From Geodermatophilus saharensis (lineage in GTDB: Bacteria > Actinomycetota > Actinomycetes > Mycobacteriales > Geodermatophilaceae): a stretch of 64,000 nt of DNA. Both the position numbers and the translations under genes were made by a program. The notes beneath the pieces were generated by a model that did no database searches, was not told the DNA's origin, and was given only the letters and a program-made list of their open reading frames with translations. The stretch is taken from positions 558,001-622,000 of the forward strand of contig NZ_FZOH01000002.1 in the NCBI RefSeq assembly GCF_900188205.1, written 5' to 3'. Of this stretch, positions 55,375-63,703 are shown piece by piece (positions within the stretch are counted from its first letter, which is position 1; each line of letters starts with the position of its first letter).

Positions 55375-56556
55375 GTGACCGACACCGCGCTCACCGACTT
55401 CTACGCCCTCGAGGACCTGCTCACCCCCGAGGAGGTCGAGATCCGCGACCGCGTGCGGAACTGGTGCGCCAAGGAGGTCACGCCGCGGATCAACGACTAC
55501 TGGGAGGCTGCTGCGTTCCCCTTCGAGCTGGTGCCCGGCTTCGCCGAGCTCGGCATCGCCGGGGGCACCATCCAGGGCTACGGCTCGCCGGGGATGAGCT
55601 GCGTCGCCGCCGGGCTGGTCGCCGCCGAGCTCGCCCGCGCCGACGGCAGCATCGGCACCTTCAACGGGGTGCACAGCTTCCTCGCGATGCAGTCGATCGC
55701 GCTGCTGGGCTCGGAGGAGCAGCGGGAGCGGTTCCTGCCGCCGATGGCGCGGATGGAGCAGATCGGCGCGTTCGGGCTGACCGAGCCGCAGCACGGCAGC
55801 GACGCGGTCGCCCTGGAGACCAGCGCGCGCCGCGACGGCGACGCCTTCGTGCTCGACGGGCAGAAGAAGTGGATCGGCAACGGCACGATCGCCGACCACG
55901 TCATCGTGTGGGCGCGCGGCGAGGACGGCCAGGTCGGCGGCTACGTGGTCGAGAAGGGCACGCCCGGCTTCACCGCGCGGGTGATGACCGGCAAGACGGC
56001 GCTGCGCGCGGTGTGGCAGGCCGAGATCACCCTCGAGGGCGCGCGGGTGCCGGTGGAGAACCGGCTGGAGAACTGCCGGTCGTTCAAGGACGTCTCCACC
56101 ATCCTCGACCGCACCCGCTACACGGTCGCGTGGCGGGCGCTGGGGCTGGCGACGGCGGCCTACGAGCTGGCACTGGAGCACAGCCTGCACCGGGAGCAGT
56201 TCGGCCAGCCGATCGCCGGCTACCAGCTGGTGCAGGAGAAGCTCGCCCGGATGCTGGCCGAGATCACCACCATGCAGCTCATGTGCTGGCGGCTGTCCAC
56301 CCTCGCCGACGCCGGCCGGATGACCGCCGCGATGGCCTCGCTGGCCAAGCGGCACTGCTGCGCCACCGCCCGGCAGATCGTCGCCGACGCCCGCGACCTC
56401 TTCGGCGGCGACGGCATCCTGCTCGAGCACCACATCGCCCGCCACCACGCCGACATCGAGGCGATCTACACCTTCGAGGGCACCGACCACGTGCAGGCGC
56501 TGATCGTCGGCCGCGAGATCACCGGCCTGTCGGCCATCAGCGGCCGGCGGCGCTGA
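55375..56556 (+). CDS. Acyl-CoA dehydrogenase, glutaryl-CoA dehydrogenase-like
   Basis: The 393-residue flavoenzyme has LLTPEEVEIRDRVRNWCAKEV, FGLTEPQHGSDAVALET (FAD-binding), KKWIGNGTIADHVIVWAR and a C-terminal catalytic Glu in YTFEGTDHVQALIVGREITG. The pattern PQHGSD and FEGT fits the glutaryl/short-chain acyl-CoA dehydrogenase group; a decarboxylating role is not proven. GTG 55375 lacks a clear Shine-Dalgarno. It is followed by a hemerythrin-domain gene 83 bp later. Confidence 0.88.
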   Translation: MTDTALTDFYALEDLLTPEEVEIRDRVRNWCAKEVTPRINDYWEAAAFPFELVPGFAELGIAGGTIQGYGSPGMSCVAAGLVAAELARADGSIGTFNGVHSFLAMQSIALLGSEEQRERFLPPMARMEQIGAFGLTEPQHGSDAVALETSARRDGDAFVLDGQKKWIGNGTIADHVIVWARGEDGQVGGYVVEKGTPGFTARVMTGKTALRAVWQAEITLEGARVPVENRLENCRSFKDVSTILDRTRYTVAWRALGLATAAYELALEHSLHREQFGQPIAGYQLVQEKLARMLAEITTMQLMCWRLSTLADAGRMTAAMASLAKRHCCATARQIVADARDLFGGDGILLEHHIARHHADIEAIYTFEGTDHVQALIVGREITGLSAISGRRR

Positions 56557-56639
56557 CGCCCCGGTCCTCGCGTGTGCCCCGGCGGCCGCCGGGGAAGGGT
56601 CCGGTCCCCTGCCGCGGACCGCGACCCCCAGGAGACGCC

Positions 56640-57218
56640 GTGACCGAGACCCAGCGCGACGTGGTGGAGCTGCTCAGCGCCGACCACCGCGAGTTCGACC
56701 GCATCTTCCGTGAGCTCGAGCAGTTGATGGGCAGCACCGACCCCGACGCGCTCGCCCGCAAGCGCGCCCTCGTCGACGAGGTGAGCATCGGCCTGGTCAA
56801 GCACTCCGTCGCCGAGGAGACGCAGGTCTACCCGCGGGTGCAGAAGGAGGTCGACGCCGAGGAGGCGCAGCGGTCCAAGCACGAGCACGACCGGGCCGAG
56901 CACACCATGAAGCAGCTCGAGCGGCTCGACCCGTCCGACGAGCGCTACGACGTCGAGATCCGGACGCTGATCCACGAGATCCGCGGCCACGTCGAGCACG
57001 AGGAGGGCCGCATGTTCACCGAGCTGCGCGCCTCCTTCGACCGGGCGGAGCTGGTGCGCATGGCCGAGCAGGTGGAGCGGGTCAAGAAGATCGCGCCGAC
57101 CCGGCCGCACCCGATGACGCCCAACGAGGGCGTGGTCCGGACGGTGGTCGGGCCGGTCGCCGCGCTCATCGACCACCTGCGCGACGCCGTCAGCGGGCGG
57201 GGCAAGCAGGACACCTGA
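56640..57218 (+). CDS. Hemerythrin-domain protein
   Basis: The 192-residue protein has an HHE pattern: LLSADHREFDRIFRELE (His14), VKHSVAEETQVYPRV (His and Glu), SKHEHDRAEHTMKQLE and GHVEHEEGRMFTELRAS, which can hold a diiron site for O2 or NO. Single HHE domains with a basic C-terminus are common in actinobacteria and respond to oxidative stress. GTG 56640 has AGGAGACGCC upstream. Confidence 0.88.
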   Translation: MTETQRDVVELLSADHREFDRIFRELEQLMGSTDPDALARKRALVDEVSIGLVKHSVAEETQVYPRVQKEVDAEEAQRSKHEHDRAEHTMKQLERLDPSDERYDVEIRTLIHEIRGHVEHEEGRMFTELRASFDRAELVRMAEQVERVKKIAPTRPHPMTPNEGVVRTVVGPVAALIDHLRDAVSGRGKQDT

Positions 57219-57230
57219 GCCGTCCGGCGC

Positions 57231-57272
57231 CGCCGCTGCCCTCCTGGCGTTACCGTCGGGAGGGCAGCGGCG
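57231..57272. terminator. Hairpin terminator or attenuator
   Basis: A 14-bp stem (CGCCGCTGCCCTCC with its complement) and a 14-nt loop lie after the hemerythrin gene and just upstream of the GTG at 57289. Confidence 0.6.
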
Positions 57273-57288
57273 TCAGGAGGGGTCTTCG

Positions 57289-57594
57289 GTGGAACCAGTC
57301 AGCCTGGTGGTCGGTGCGGCACTGCTGGCCGTCGGGTTCGTGGCCGGGCGGCTCGGACGGCGCCGTCCCGCCGCGCCGCCGCCGAACCCCGTGCCGCTGT
57401 GCGGCTGCGGTCACGCGCTGAGCCAGCACGACACCGAGACCAACACCTGCTACGCCGAGCTGCGCCGCGACTCCTACGACAAGCGCGGCCGCTGGGCCGG
57501 GCACACCTGGGTGCCCTGCACCTGCCGGCAGTACGTCGGCCCGCGCCCGATCGACGAGGTCTTCGTCCCCCGGATCCTGCCGCCCGCGGAGTGA
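57289..57594 (+). CDS. Small Cys-rich protein with N-terminal helix
   Basis: The 101-residue protein has a hydrophobic N-terminal helix (VSLVVGAALLAVGFVAGRL), then a Cys/His-rich part: LCGCGHALSQHD, CYAELRRDSYDKRGRWAGHTW and VPCTCRQYVGP. The two CxC pairs and His could bind zinc, on the cytoplasmic side if the helix anchors N-out. It is common in actinobacteria and unnamed. GTG follows AGGAGGGGTCTTCG. Confidence 0.7.
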   Translation: MEPVSLVVGAALLAVGFVAGRLGRRRPAAPPPNPVPLCGCGHALSQHDTETNTCYAELRRDSYDKRGRWAGHTWVPCTCRQYVGPRPIDEVFVPRILPPAE

Positions 57595-57606
57595 GCGGAC
57601 GGCGGT

Positions 57607-58065
57607 TCAGACCCGCGCCGCGGCGACGTCGGTGAGCGCGGCGACCAGCGCGCCCACCCGCTCGGCGCCGAGCTCCGCGGCCAGCGCGTCCTCGTGCGCG
57701 CGCACCAGCGCCTCGAGCCGGTCGAGCCGGGTGCGGCCGCGGGCCGACAGGTGCACCCGCACCCGCCGGCCGTCGTCGGGGTCGGGCAGCCGGTAGGCCA
57801 GCGCGGCGTCGACCAGCCCGTCGACCAGCCGGGTGGCGGTGGGCGCCGGCATCGTCAGCGCGCCGCCCAGCTCCCCCATCGTGCAGCCGGGACCGGCGCC
57901 CAGGGCACGCAGGACGCGGTAGGAGTCCAGCGTCGCGCCGTCCTCGGCCAGCACCGCGGTGACGCCGCGGGCGACCCGCCGGGTGACCGCGGTCAGCAGC
58001 TCCACCAGGGAGGGCCCGGTCGACGGCGGCACGGGAACACCCGTGGCCCGCTGCTCGACCGTCAT
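57607..58065 (-). CDS. MarR-family regulator
   Basis: The 152-residue protein has a winged-helix HTH (LRALGAGPGCTMGELGGALTMPAPTATRLVDGLVDAALAYRLPDPDDGRRVRV, read across its parts) between dimer helices. TATGGT lies 7 bp before ATG 58065, so the transcript is probably leaderless. It is divergent from the AmiC-like gene; an inverted repeat GGCACC-N10-GGTGCC spans both starts and is a likely operator. A ligand of the amide class would fit. Confidence 0.88.
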   Translation of the reverse strand: MTVEQRATGVPVPPSTGPSLVELLTAVTRRVARGVTAVLAEDGATLDSYRVLRALGAGPGCTMGELGGALTMPAPTATRLVDGLVDAALAYRLPDPDDGRRVRVHLSARGRTRLDRLEALVRAHEDALAAELGAERVGALVAALTDVAAARV

Positions 58066-58069
58066 GGTC

Positions 58070-58091
58070 GGCACCATACTCAGGCGGTGCC
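58070..58091. promoter_or_regulatory. Shared divergent promoter/operator (GGCACC-N10-GGTGCC)
   Basis: Inverted repeat over opposing -10 hexamers: TATGGT for the MarR gene (7 bp before ATG 58065) and CATACT for the sensor gene (6 bp before GTG 58087). Both transcripts are predicted leaderless. Confidence 0.6.
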
Positions 58092-59115
58092 CGGACCGAC
58101 CGTCCCGCTGGACGCCTGGGAGGCCGCCGTCGTCGGCCGCGCCCCCGGCGTCGCGCGGGTCGGTCTGGCCGTCCCGCTGTCGGGTCCCCTGGCGATGACC
58201 GCGCCGTCGGCGCTCGACCTCGCGGGCCTGGCCGCCGACGAGCTCAACGAGGCCGGCGGCGTGCGCGGGCGGGCGCTGGAACTGGTCGCCGTCGACGCCG
58301 GGCGCCGCCCGGCCGAGGTCGCCGCCGAGGCCGCCGCACTGCACGCCGCCGGCGCGGTCGACGTGCTCGTCGGCTTCTCCACCAGCGACGTGTCCCGTGC
58401 CGTCGCCGGGGCGCTGGCCGGGCGCGCCGGCTACGTGTTCACCCCGCCGCACGAGGGCGGCCGCAGCACCGGCGGCGTGCTGCGGATCGGCTCCTCCCCG
58501 CTCGGCCAGCACGCCGCCGCCCTGGCCTGGCTGGTGCGCCGGCGGCGGGCCCGGCGCTGGGTGCTGCTCGGCACCGACTACGTGTGGCCGCAGGCGGTGC
58601 ACCGCGCGGCCCGCGCGGTCCTGCGCGAGCTGGGCGCCGAGGTGGTCGGCGAGCTGCTGGTGCCCTTCGGCCCGGCCGACCCCGGCCCGGCCCTGGACCT
58701 GGTCCGCCGCAGCCGCGCCGACGCCGTCCTGCTCAGCCTGGTCGGCCGCGACCTGGTCGCCTTCAACCGGGCCTTCGCCCGCGCCGGCCTCGACCGCCGG
58801 GTGGTCCGGCTGTCGGGGGCGCTGGAGGAGAACGGCCTCTACGCCGTCGGCGGCGACGGCTCCGGGGAGCTCTACGCCTGCATGCCCTCCTTCGCCGCGG
58901 GAGCCGGCGCCACCGACGAGGGGCAGCTCGCGCTGCAGGAGCGGCTGGCCGCCCGCGCCGGGCCGGACGCGCCGGTCGTGTGCGCCTACGCCCGCGGCGT
59001 CTACGACGGCGTCCGCACCGCGGCCGGCCTGCTCGCCGGCGAGCCGGCGCCGCCCGTGCGGGCACCCCGGTCCCGGCTGGCCCGCGCCGACGGCCTCGTC
59101 TTCCGGGAGGTCTGA
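58087..59115 (+). CDS. AmiC-like cytoplasmic ligand-binding protein
   Basis: The 342-residue protein has the periplasmic-binding type I fold (VARVGLAVPLSGPLAMTAPSALDLAGLAADELNEAGGVRGRALELV read in pieces, VDVLVGFSTSDVSRAVAG, RRWVLLGTDYVWP) but no signal peptide, as in AmiC, the amide sensor of Pseudomonas. The downstream permease and amidase support an amide ligand. The GTG is 6 bp from a CATACT -10 hexamer and has no Shine-Dalgarno. It could work with the divergent MarR protein or an antiterminator. Confidence 0.8.
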   Translation: MPGPTVPLDAWEAAVVGRAPGVARVGLAVPLSGPLAMTAPSALDLAGLAADELNEAGGVRGRALELVAVDAGRRPAEVAAEAAALHAAGAVDVLVGFSTSDVSRAVAGALAGRAGYVFTPPHEGGRSTGGVLRIGSSPLGQHAAALAWLVRRRRARRWVLLGTDYVWPQAVHRAARAVLRELGAEVVGELLVPFGPADPGPALDLVRRSRADAVLLSLVGRDLVAFNRAFARAGLDRRVVRLSGALEENGLYAVGGDGSGELYACMPSFAAGAGATDEGQLALQERLAARAGPDAPVVCAYARGVYDGVRTAAGLLAGEPAPPVRAPRSRLARADGLVFREV

Positions 59116-59138
59116 CCGCGGGGCCGACCCCCCGGTGT

Positions 59139-59150
59139 TTCCAGTTGGAA
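59139..59150. promoter_or_regulatory. Inverted repeat TTCCA-GT-TGGAA
   Basis: A 12-bp inverted repeat about 56 bp before the permease GTG at 59206, a candidate operator or promoter element for the permease-amidase pair. Confidence 0.4.
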
Positions 59151-59205
59151 GGATCTCGGCCTACCCTCCCCGCGTCCGGCCCCGAGCCGGCCGAGAGGAG
59201 GAGTC

Positions 59206-60651
59206 GTGACCGACCCCCGCACCACCCCCACCGCGCACGCCACCGGGAGCACCGGTGCCGGCGCGGTCCCGGCCGCCGGCGCCGCCGGGGTCGAGGAGTT
59301 CGGCTACCGGCAGGAGCTCAAGCGCTCGCTGAGCTTCACCGACCTGCTGGTCTACGGCCTGGTCTTCATGGTCCCGATCGCGCCGTTCGGCATCTTCGGC
59401 AGCGTCTTCCAGGCCTCCGGCGGGATGATCGCGCTCGCCTACGCCATCGGCGGCCTGGCGATGGCCTTCACCGCGGCGTCGTACTCGCAGATGTCGCGCG
59501 CCTTCCCGATGGCCGGCTCGGTCTACACCTACGCCGGGCGCGGCATCGCCCAGCCGGTCGGGTTCATCGCCGGCTGGATGATCCTGCTCGACTACGTGCT
59601 GGTCCCGGCGCTGCTGTACCTCATCGCCGCGGTCGCGATGAACTCGATCGTGACGTCGATCCCGGTCTGGGTCTGGCTGATCGGCTTCGTCGTCCTCAAC
59701 ACGGTCGTCAACTACTTCGGCATCGAGTTCACCGCGCGGGTCAACAAGATCATGCTGGTCGGGGAGCTCGTCGTGCTGGCGGTCTTCCTCGTCATCGGCG
59801 TCGTCGCGCTGGCCTCCGGCGAGGGCCGCGGCTTCGACCTCACGCCGATCTACAACAGCGACACCTTCTCGCTGGAGCTGGTGTTCGGCGCCGTGTCGGT
59901 CGCGGTGCTGAGCTTCCTCGGCTTCGACGGCATCTCCACCCTCGCCGAGGAGAACCGGGAGTCGGCCCGCTCCATCGGCAAGGCGATGATCGCCGCGCTG
60001 GCGCTGGCCGGGACGCTGTTCATCGTGCAGACCTGGGTCGCCGCGCTGCTGGTGCCCGACCCGGACGCGCTCATCGCCGAGGGCGACGCCGCGGGCACCG
60101 CCTTCTACGACGCGGCCGAGGTGGCCGGCGGTGCCTGGCTGGGCACGCTGACGGCGATCGCGACGGCGGTCGCGTGGGGCTTCGCCAACTCGCTGGTCGC
60201 CCAGGCGGCCACCTCGCGGCTGCTGTTCGCCATGGCGCGCGACCGCCAGCTGCCCGGCTTCCTGCGCCAGGTGCACCCGACCCGCCGCGTGCCGGTCAAC
60301 GCCACCTTCCTCGTCGCGGCCGTCTCCCTCGTCCTCGGCCTCTACATGGAGCAGCGCGAGGACGGCATCACGCTGCTGTCCACCCTGGTCAACTTCGGCG
60401 CGCTGTCGGCGTTCCTGCTGTTGCACGTCGCCGTCGTCTGGCACTTCGTCGGTCGCCTCAGGAGCCGCAACTGGTGGCTGCACCTGGTGGTGCCGGTCAT
60501 CGGGTTCGGCATCCTGGCCTACGTCGTCTACAACGCCCAGGTGGCCGCCCAGGAGCTCGGGTTCGTGTGGCTGGCCATCGGCGTGGTGCTGATGGTCGTC
60601 CTGATCGCCACCGGCCGCCGGCCGGAGATCCGGGCGGAGGAGAACCTGTGA
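59206..60651 (+). CDS. APC-family amino acid/amide permease
   Basis: The 481-residue protein has twelve predicted helices and the APC hallmarks: RQELKRSLSFTDLLVYGLVFMVPIAPFGIFG read in parts, GGMIALAYAIGGLAMAFTA, YTYAGRGIAQPVGFIAGW, FLGFDGISTLAEENRESAR and RDRQLPGFL. GTG 59206 follows GAGAGGAGGAGTC. Its stop overlaps the amidase start (GTGA), so it probably imports the amidase substrate or an amino compound. Confidence 0.9.
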   Translation: MTDPRTTPTAHATGSTGAGAVPAAGAAGVEEFGYRQELKRSLSFTDLLVYGLVFMVPIAPFGIFGSVFQASGGMIALAYAIGGLAMAFTAASYSQMSRAFPMAGSVYTYAGRGIAQPVGFIAGWMILLDYVLVPALLYLIAAVAMNSIVTSIPVWVWLIGFVVLNTVVNYFGIEFTARVNKIMLVGELVVLAVFLVIGVVALASGEGRGFDLTPIYNSDTFSLELVFGAVSVAVLSFLGFDGISTLAEENRESARSIGKAMIAALALAGTLFIVQTWVAALLVPDPDALIAEGDAAGTAFYDAAEVAGGAWLGTLTAIATAVAWGFANSLVAQAATSRLLFAMARDRQLPGFLRQVHPTRRVPVNATFLVAAVSLVLGLYMEQREDGITLLSTLVNFGALSAFLLLHVAVVWHFVGRLRSRNWWLHLVVPVIGFGILAYVVYNAQVAAQELGFVWLAIGVVLMVVLIATGRRPEIRAEENL

Positions 60652-61670
60652 CCGCGGCGCTCGAGGTCGTCTCGCTGGAGCCGGCCCCCGACCAGCTGCG
60701 GTACTCCTTCGGCGGCGCCGAGCCGCTGCTGACCGTGGCCCCGGGCACGGTGGTCGAGCTGACCACGGAGGACTGCTTCGGCGGGGCGGTGCGCGGCGTC
60801 GACGACCTGCCCAGCCAGGTCTGCGTGTTCCCCTACCTCAACCCGGTCACCGGCCCGATCGCCGTCGAGGGCGCCGAGCCCGGCGACACGCTGGCCGTGC
60901 ACCTGGTCGACGTCGCGCCGGTGCGCGACTGGGCGGTGTCGACCACCTTCCCGCACTTCGGTGCGCTGACCACCACGCACCAGACGGCGATGCTGCACGC
61001 GCCGCTGGAGGAGCTGGTGTGGCTCTACGAGGTCGACCGGGAGCGGGGTACCTGCCTGTTCCGGCCGCGCCGCGGCGGGCCGGAGGTCGAGCTCCCGCTC
61101 GACCCGATGCACGGCACGATCGGCGTCGCCCCGGGCGCGGGCGAGGTGCACGCGAGCATCACCCCGGGTGCGCACGGCGGGAACATGGACACCCCCGAGG
61201 TGCGCGCCGGGACGACGCTGTACTTCGGCGTCAACGTCCCCGGCGGGCAGCTGTCGATCGGCGACGGGCACTGCCGGCAGGGCGAGGGCGAGGTCTGCGG
61301 CACCGCCGTCGAGGCGGCCATGCGCACCGTCGTCGTCGTGGACCTGGTCAAGGGCGGCGGGCCGGCGTGGCCACGGCTGGAGACCGACGAGTTCCTCATG
61401 TCGACCGGCTCGGTCCGGCCGCTGGAGGACGCCTTCCGGGTCAGCCAGCACGACCTGGTCACCTGGGCCGCCGAGCTGACCGGGTGGGACGTCCTGGACG
61501 CCTACCAGCTGGTCAGCCAGGCGGGACTGGCGCCGGCGGGCAACGTCGTCGACACCAACTACACGATGGTGGCGAAGCTGGCCAAGCGGTACCTGCCCGG
61601 CGCGCCCGCCGCCGACGGCGTGCACGAGCGGCTGCGGGAGACCGCCGCCGCCTACCTCGGGCAGCGCTGA
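60648..61670 (+). CDS. Acetamidase/formamidase
   Basis: The 340-residue enzyme has the FmdA/AmdA pattern: TEDCFGGAVRGVDDLPSQV, NPVTGPIAVEGAEPGDTLAVHL, PMHGTIGVAPG, SITPGAHGGNMDTPEV and LYFGVNVPGGQLSIGDGHCRQGEGEVCGTAVE. It hydrolyses short amides to acid and ammonia. GTGA overlap with the permease gene shows coupling. A hairpin follows the stop. Confidence 0.9.
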   Translation: MTAALEVVSLEPAPDQLRYSFGGAEPLLTVAPGTVVELTTEDCFGGAVRGVDDLPSQVCVFPYLNPVTGPIAVEGAEPGDTLAVHLVDVAPVRDWAVSTTFPHFGALTTTHQTAMLHAPLEELVWLYEVDRERGTCLFRPRRGGPEVELPLDPMHGTIGVAPGAGEVHASITPGAHGGNMDTPEVRAGTTLYFGVNVPGGQLSIGDGHCRQGEGEVCGTAVEAAMRTVVVVDLVKGGGPAWPRLETDEFLMSTGSVRPLEDAFRVSQHDLVTWAAELTGWDVLDAYQLVSQAGLAPAGNVVDTNYTMVAKLAKRYLPGAPAADGVHERLRETAAAYLGQR

Positions 61671-61680
61671 CCGCGGCGGT

Positions 61681-61711
61681 CGTCCCGGCGCCGCGATCCC
61701 GCGCCGGGACG
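61681..61711. terminator. Hairpin terminator
   Basis: An 11-bp stem (CGTCCCGGCGC with GCGCCGGGACG) and a 9-nt loop follow the amidase stop by 10 bp. Confidence 0.75.
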
Positions 61712-61736
61712 GCCGTCCGCGCGTAGCCTGCCGCGC

Positions 61737-62816
61737 GTGGAGGCCGCGGAGTACGTCGCGGAGTCGCCGGCGGGCGGCCCCGACGCCGTGGCCGCGCTCC
61801 TCCCGATGGTGCGGCGCATCGTCGCCGCCCGGGTGGCCGACGCCACCGCCGCCGAGGACCTGGTCCAGGAGACCCTGGTGCGCGTCCTCACCGCCTCCGG
61901 CCGGGTCGAGCCCGGCATGCTCGAGCCCTACGCCATCGCCACGGCGCGCAACGTCGTCGCCACCTCCTGGCGGGAGCAGGACCGCCAGCGGCGCAACCAG
62001 CACCGGGTGGTCGACCTGCGGGTGCCCGACCCGCCCGACGGCGAGCTGCTCGCCGCGGAGGAGCGGTCCGCCGTCGCCGAGGCGCTCACCCGGCTCTCCG
62101 AGCGTGACCGGCAGGCCCTCCTCGAGCACGAGGTGTCCGGCCGGGACACCCGGGCGCTGGCCACCGAGCTCGGCTCGACCGCCGGCGCCGTCGCCGCGCA
62201 GCTGCACCGCGCCCGGGCCCGGCTCCGGGTCGAGTACCTGCTGGCCCGCGACCGCGTCGAGCCGCCGACCGAGCGCTGCCGCCCGGTGCTGTTCGCCCTC
62301 TCCAGCGGCGACCGCCGCCGCCAGCGCGAGGTCGACGCCGGGCGGCACCTGCTCGAGTGCGACGTCTGCGCCACGCTCAGCCAGCCGCTGCTGGAGCGGG
62401 CGCCGCAGCGCGACGACGAGGTCCGCATCGCCATCGGGGCCGACGCCGACGTCGTCGCCGCCCGGCAGGCCGCCCGGGACCTCGCCGGCCGGCTCGGCTG
62501 CTTCTCGGCCACCGACCTGACGCTCATCGCCACGGCGGTCTCCGAGGTGACCCGCAACATCGTCAAGTTCGCCGGTTCCGGCGAGGTCGTCGTGGAGGTC
62601 CTCGACCACCCGCGCAAGGGCGTGCAGGTGACCGCCCGCGACGCCGGCCCCGGCATCCCCGACGTCGAGCGGGCGCTGCAGGACGGCTACAGCACCTACG
62701 CCGGCCTGGGGCTGGGACTGCCCGGCGCCCGGCGGCTGATGGACGAGTTCGCGATCGCCTCCGAGGTGGGGCGGGGGACGACGGTGACGATGACGAGATG
62801 GTGTGGTCAGCGATGA
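61737..62816 (+). CDS. ECF-like sigma factor fused to ZAS motif and RsbT kinase
   Basis: The 359-residue protein joins three parts. Residues 15-95 are sigma region 2 (AAEDLVQETLVRVLTASG, ATARNVVATSWREQDRQRR) and 105-165 region 4 (LTRLSERDRQALLEHEVSG, TAGAVAAQLHRARARLR). Residues 180-215 hold a ZAS-type zinc motif (Cys181, His204-x3-Cys208-x2-Cys211). Residues 225-355 are an RsbT-type HATPase: ATAVSEVTRNIVKFA, DAGPGIPDVERALQDGYST, GLGLGLPGARRLMDEF and GRGTTVTMTRW. RsbT normally is separate and activates RsbU. Here the stressosome kinase is on the sigma factor itself. GTG 61737; the stop overlaps rsbR (ATGA). Confidence 0.9.
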   Translation: MEAAEYVAESPAGGPDAVAALLPMVRRIVAARVADATAAEDLVQETLVRVLTASGRVEPGMLEPYAIATARNVVATSWREQDRQRRNQHRVVDLRVPDPPDGELLAAEERSAVAEALTRLSERDRQALLEHEVSGRDTRALATELGSTAGAVAAQLHRARARLRVEYLLARDRVEPPTERCRPVLFALSSGDRRRQREVDAGRHLLECDVCATLSQPLLERAPQRDDEVRIAIGADADVVAARQAARDLAGRLGCFSATDLTLIATAVSEVTRNIVKFAGSGEVVVEVLDHPRKGVQVTARDAGPGIPDVERALQDGYSTYAGLGLGLPGARRLMDEFAIASEVGRGTTVTMTRWCGQR

Positions 62817-63703
62817 GCGTCCAGGGCACGGAGACGACGACGGCGCCCGGCGCTCCCGGCGAGGACCAGCTGCTCCCCCAGCTCGTCGCGCACCTGCGCG
62901 AGCACCGCGCGCGGCTGCGGCAGGAGTGGTCCGAGCGCATCCAGCAGGCCGGCCTGCTGCACGCCATGACCCCGCAGGAGATGGCGGCCGAGACCACCTC
63001 GGTCTACGACAACTACGTCGAGGTGCTCGAGACCGGCAGCGTCGAGGCGCTGCGGCGCTACGCCCGCGACCTGTCGGAGCGGATCATCCCGCGCGGGGTG
63101 GAGACCCACGAGGTCGTGGGCATCGTGCTGCTGCTGCGCGACGTGCTCGCCCGCTCGCTGTTCGAGAAGTACCAGCGCGACTTCGGCCTGCTCAACCGGG
63201 TGCTCGACGCCTACGAGCCCGCGGCCAACCGCATCGCGAACACCGTCGCGGTGAGCTTCGTCGAGGAGCGCGAGCGGGTCATCCGGCAGCAGCAGGACGC
63301 GTTGCGCGAGCTGTCCACCCCGGTCCTGCCGGTGCGCGAGCGGCTGCTCATCCTGCCGATCATCGGGGTCCTCGACAGCGAGCGGGCCCGCCAGCTCACC
63401 GAGCAGCTGCTGACCGGCATCCGCACCCACCGCGCCCGGGTGGTGGTCATCGACATCACCGGGGTCCCCGAGGTCGACGAGTCGGTGGCCAACCACCTCG
63501 TGCAGACCGTCGACGCCTCCCGGCTCATGGGCGCCAGCGTCATCATCACCGGTCTGTCGCCGAAGATCGCCCAGACGCTGGTGACCATCGGGGTGGACCT
63601 CAGCAAGATGGACACCATCGGCGACCTGCAGGGCGGCCTCGAGGAGGCCGAGCGCCTCCTCGGTTACACGACCGGCAGGGACGACGGGGCGGCCGCCCCG
63701 TGA
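62813..63703 (+). CDS. rsbR: RsbR stressosome scaffold
   Basis: The 296-residue protein has an N-terminal helical RsbRD_N-type sensor domain (residues 20-160) and a C-terminal STAS domain (about 170-285). Both phospho-threonines of Bacillus RsbRA are conserved: Thr216 in VIDITGVPEVDESVANHL and Thr255 in GLSPKIAQTLVTIGVDL. It should form the stressosome shell with RsbS and hold the RsbT part of the sigma fusion. ATG overlaps the sigma-RsbT stop, and its stop overlaps rsbS (GTGA). The N-terminal ligand is unknown. Confidence 0.92.
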   Translation: MSVQGTETTTAPGAPGEDQLLPQLVAHLREHRARLRQEWSERIQQAGLLHAMTPQEMAAETTSVYDNYVEVLETGSVEALRRYARDLSERIIPRGVETHEVVGIVLLLRDVLARSLFEKYQRDFGLLNRVLDAYEPAANRIANTVAVSFVEERERVIRQQQDALRELSTPVLPVRERLLILPIIGVLDSERARQLTEQLLTGIRTHRARVVVIDITGVPEVDESVANHLVQTVDASRLMGASVIITGLSPKIAQTLVTIGVDLSKMDTIGDLQGGLEEAERLLGYTTGRDDGAAAP

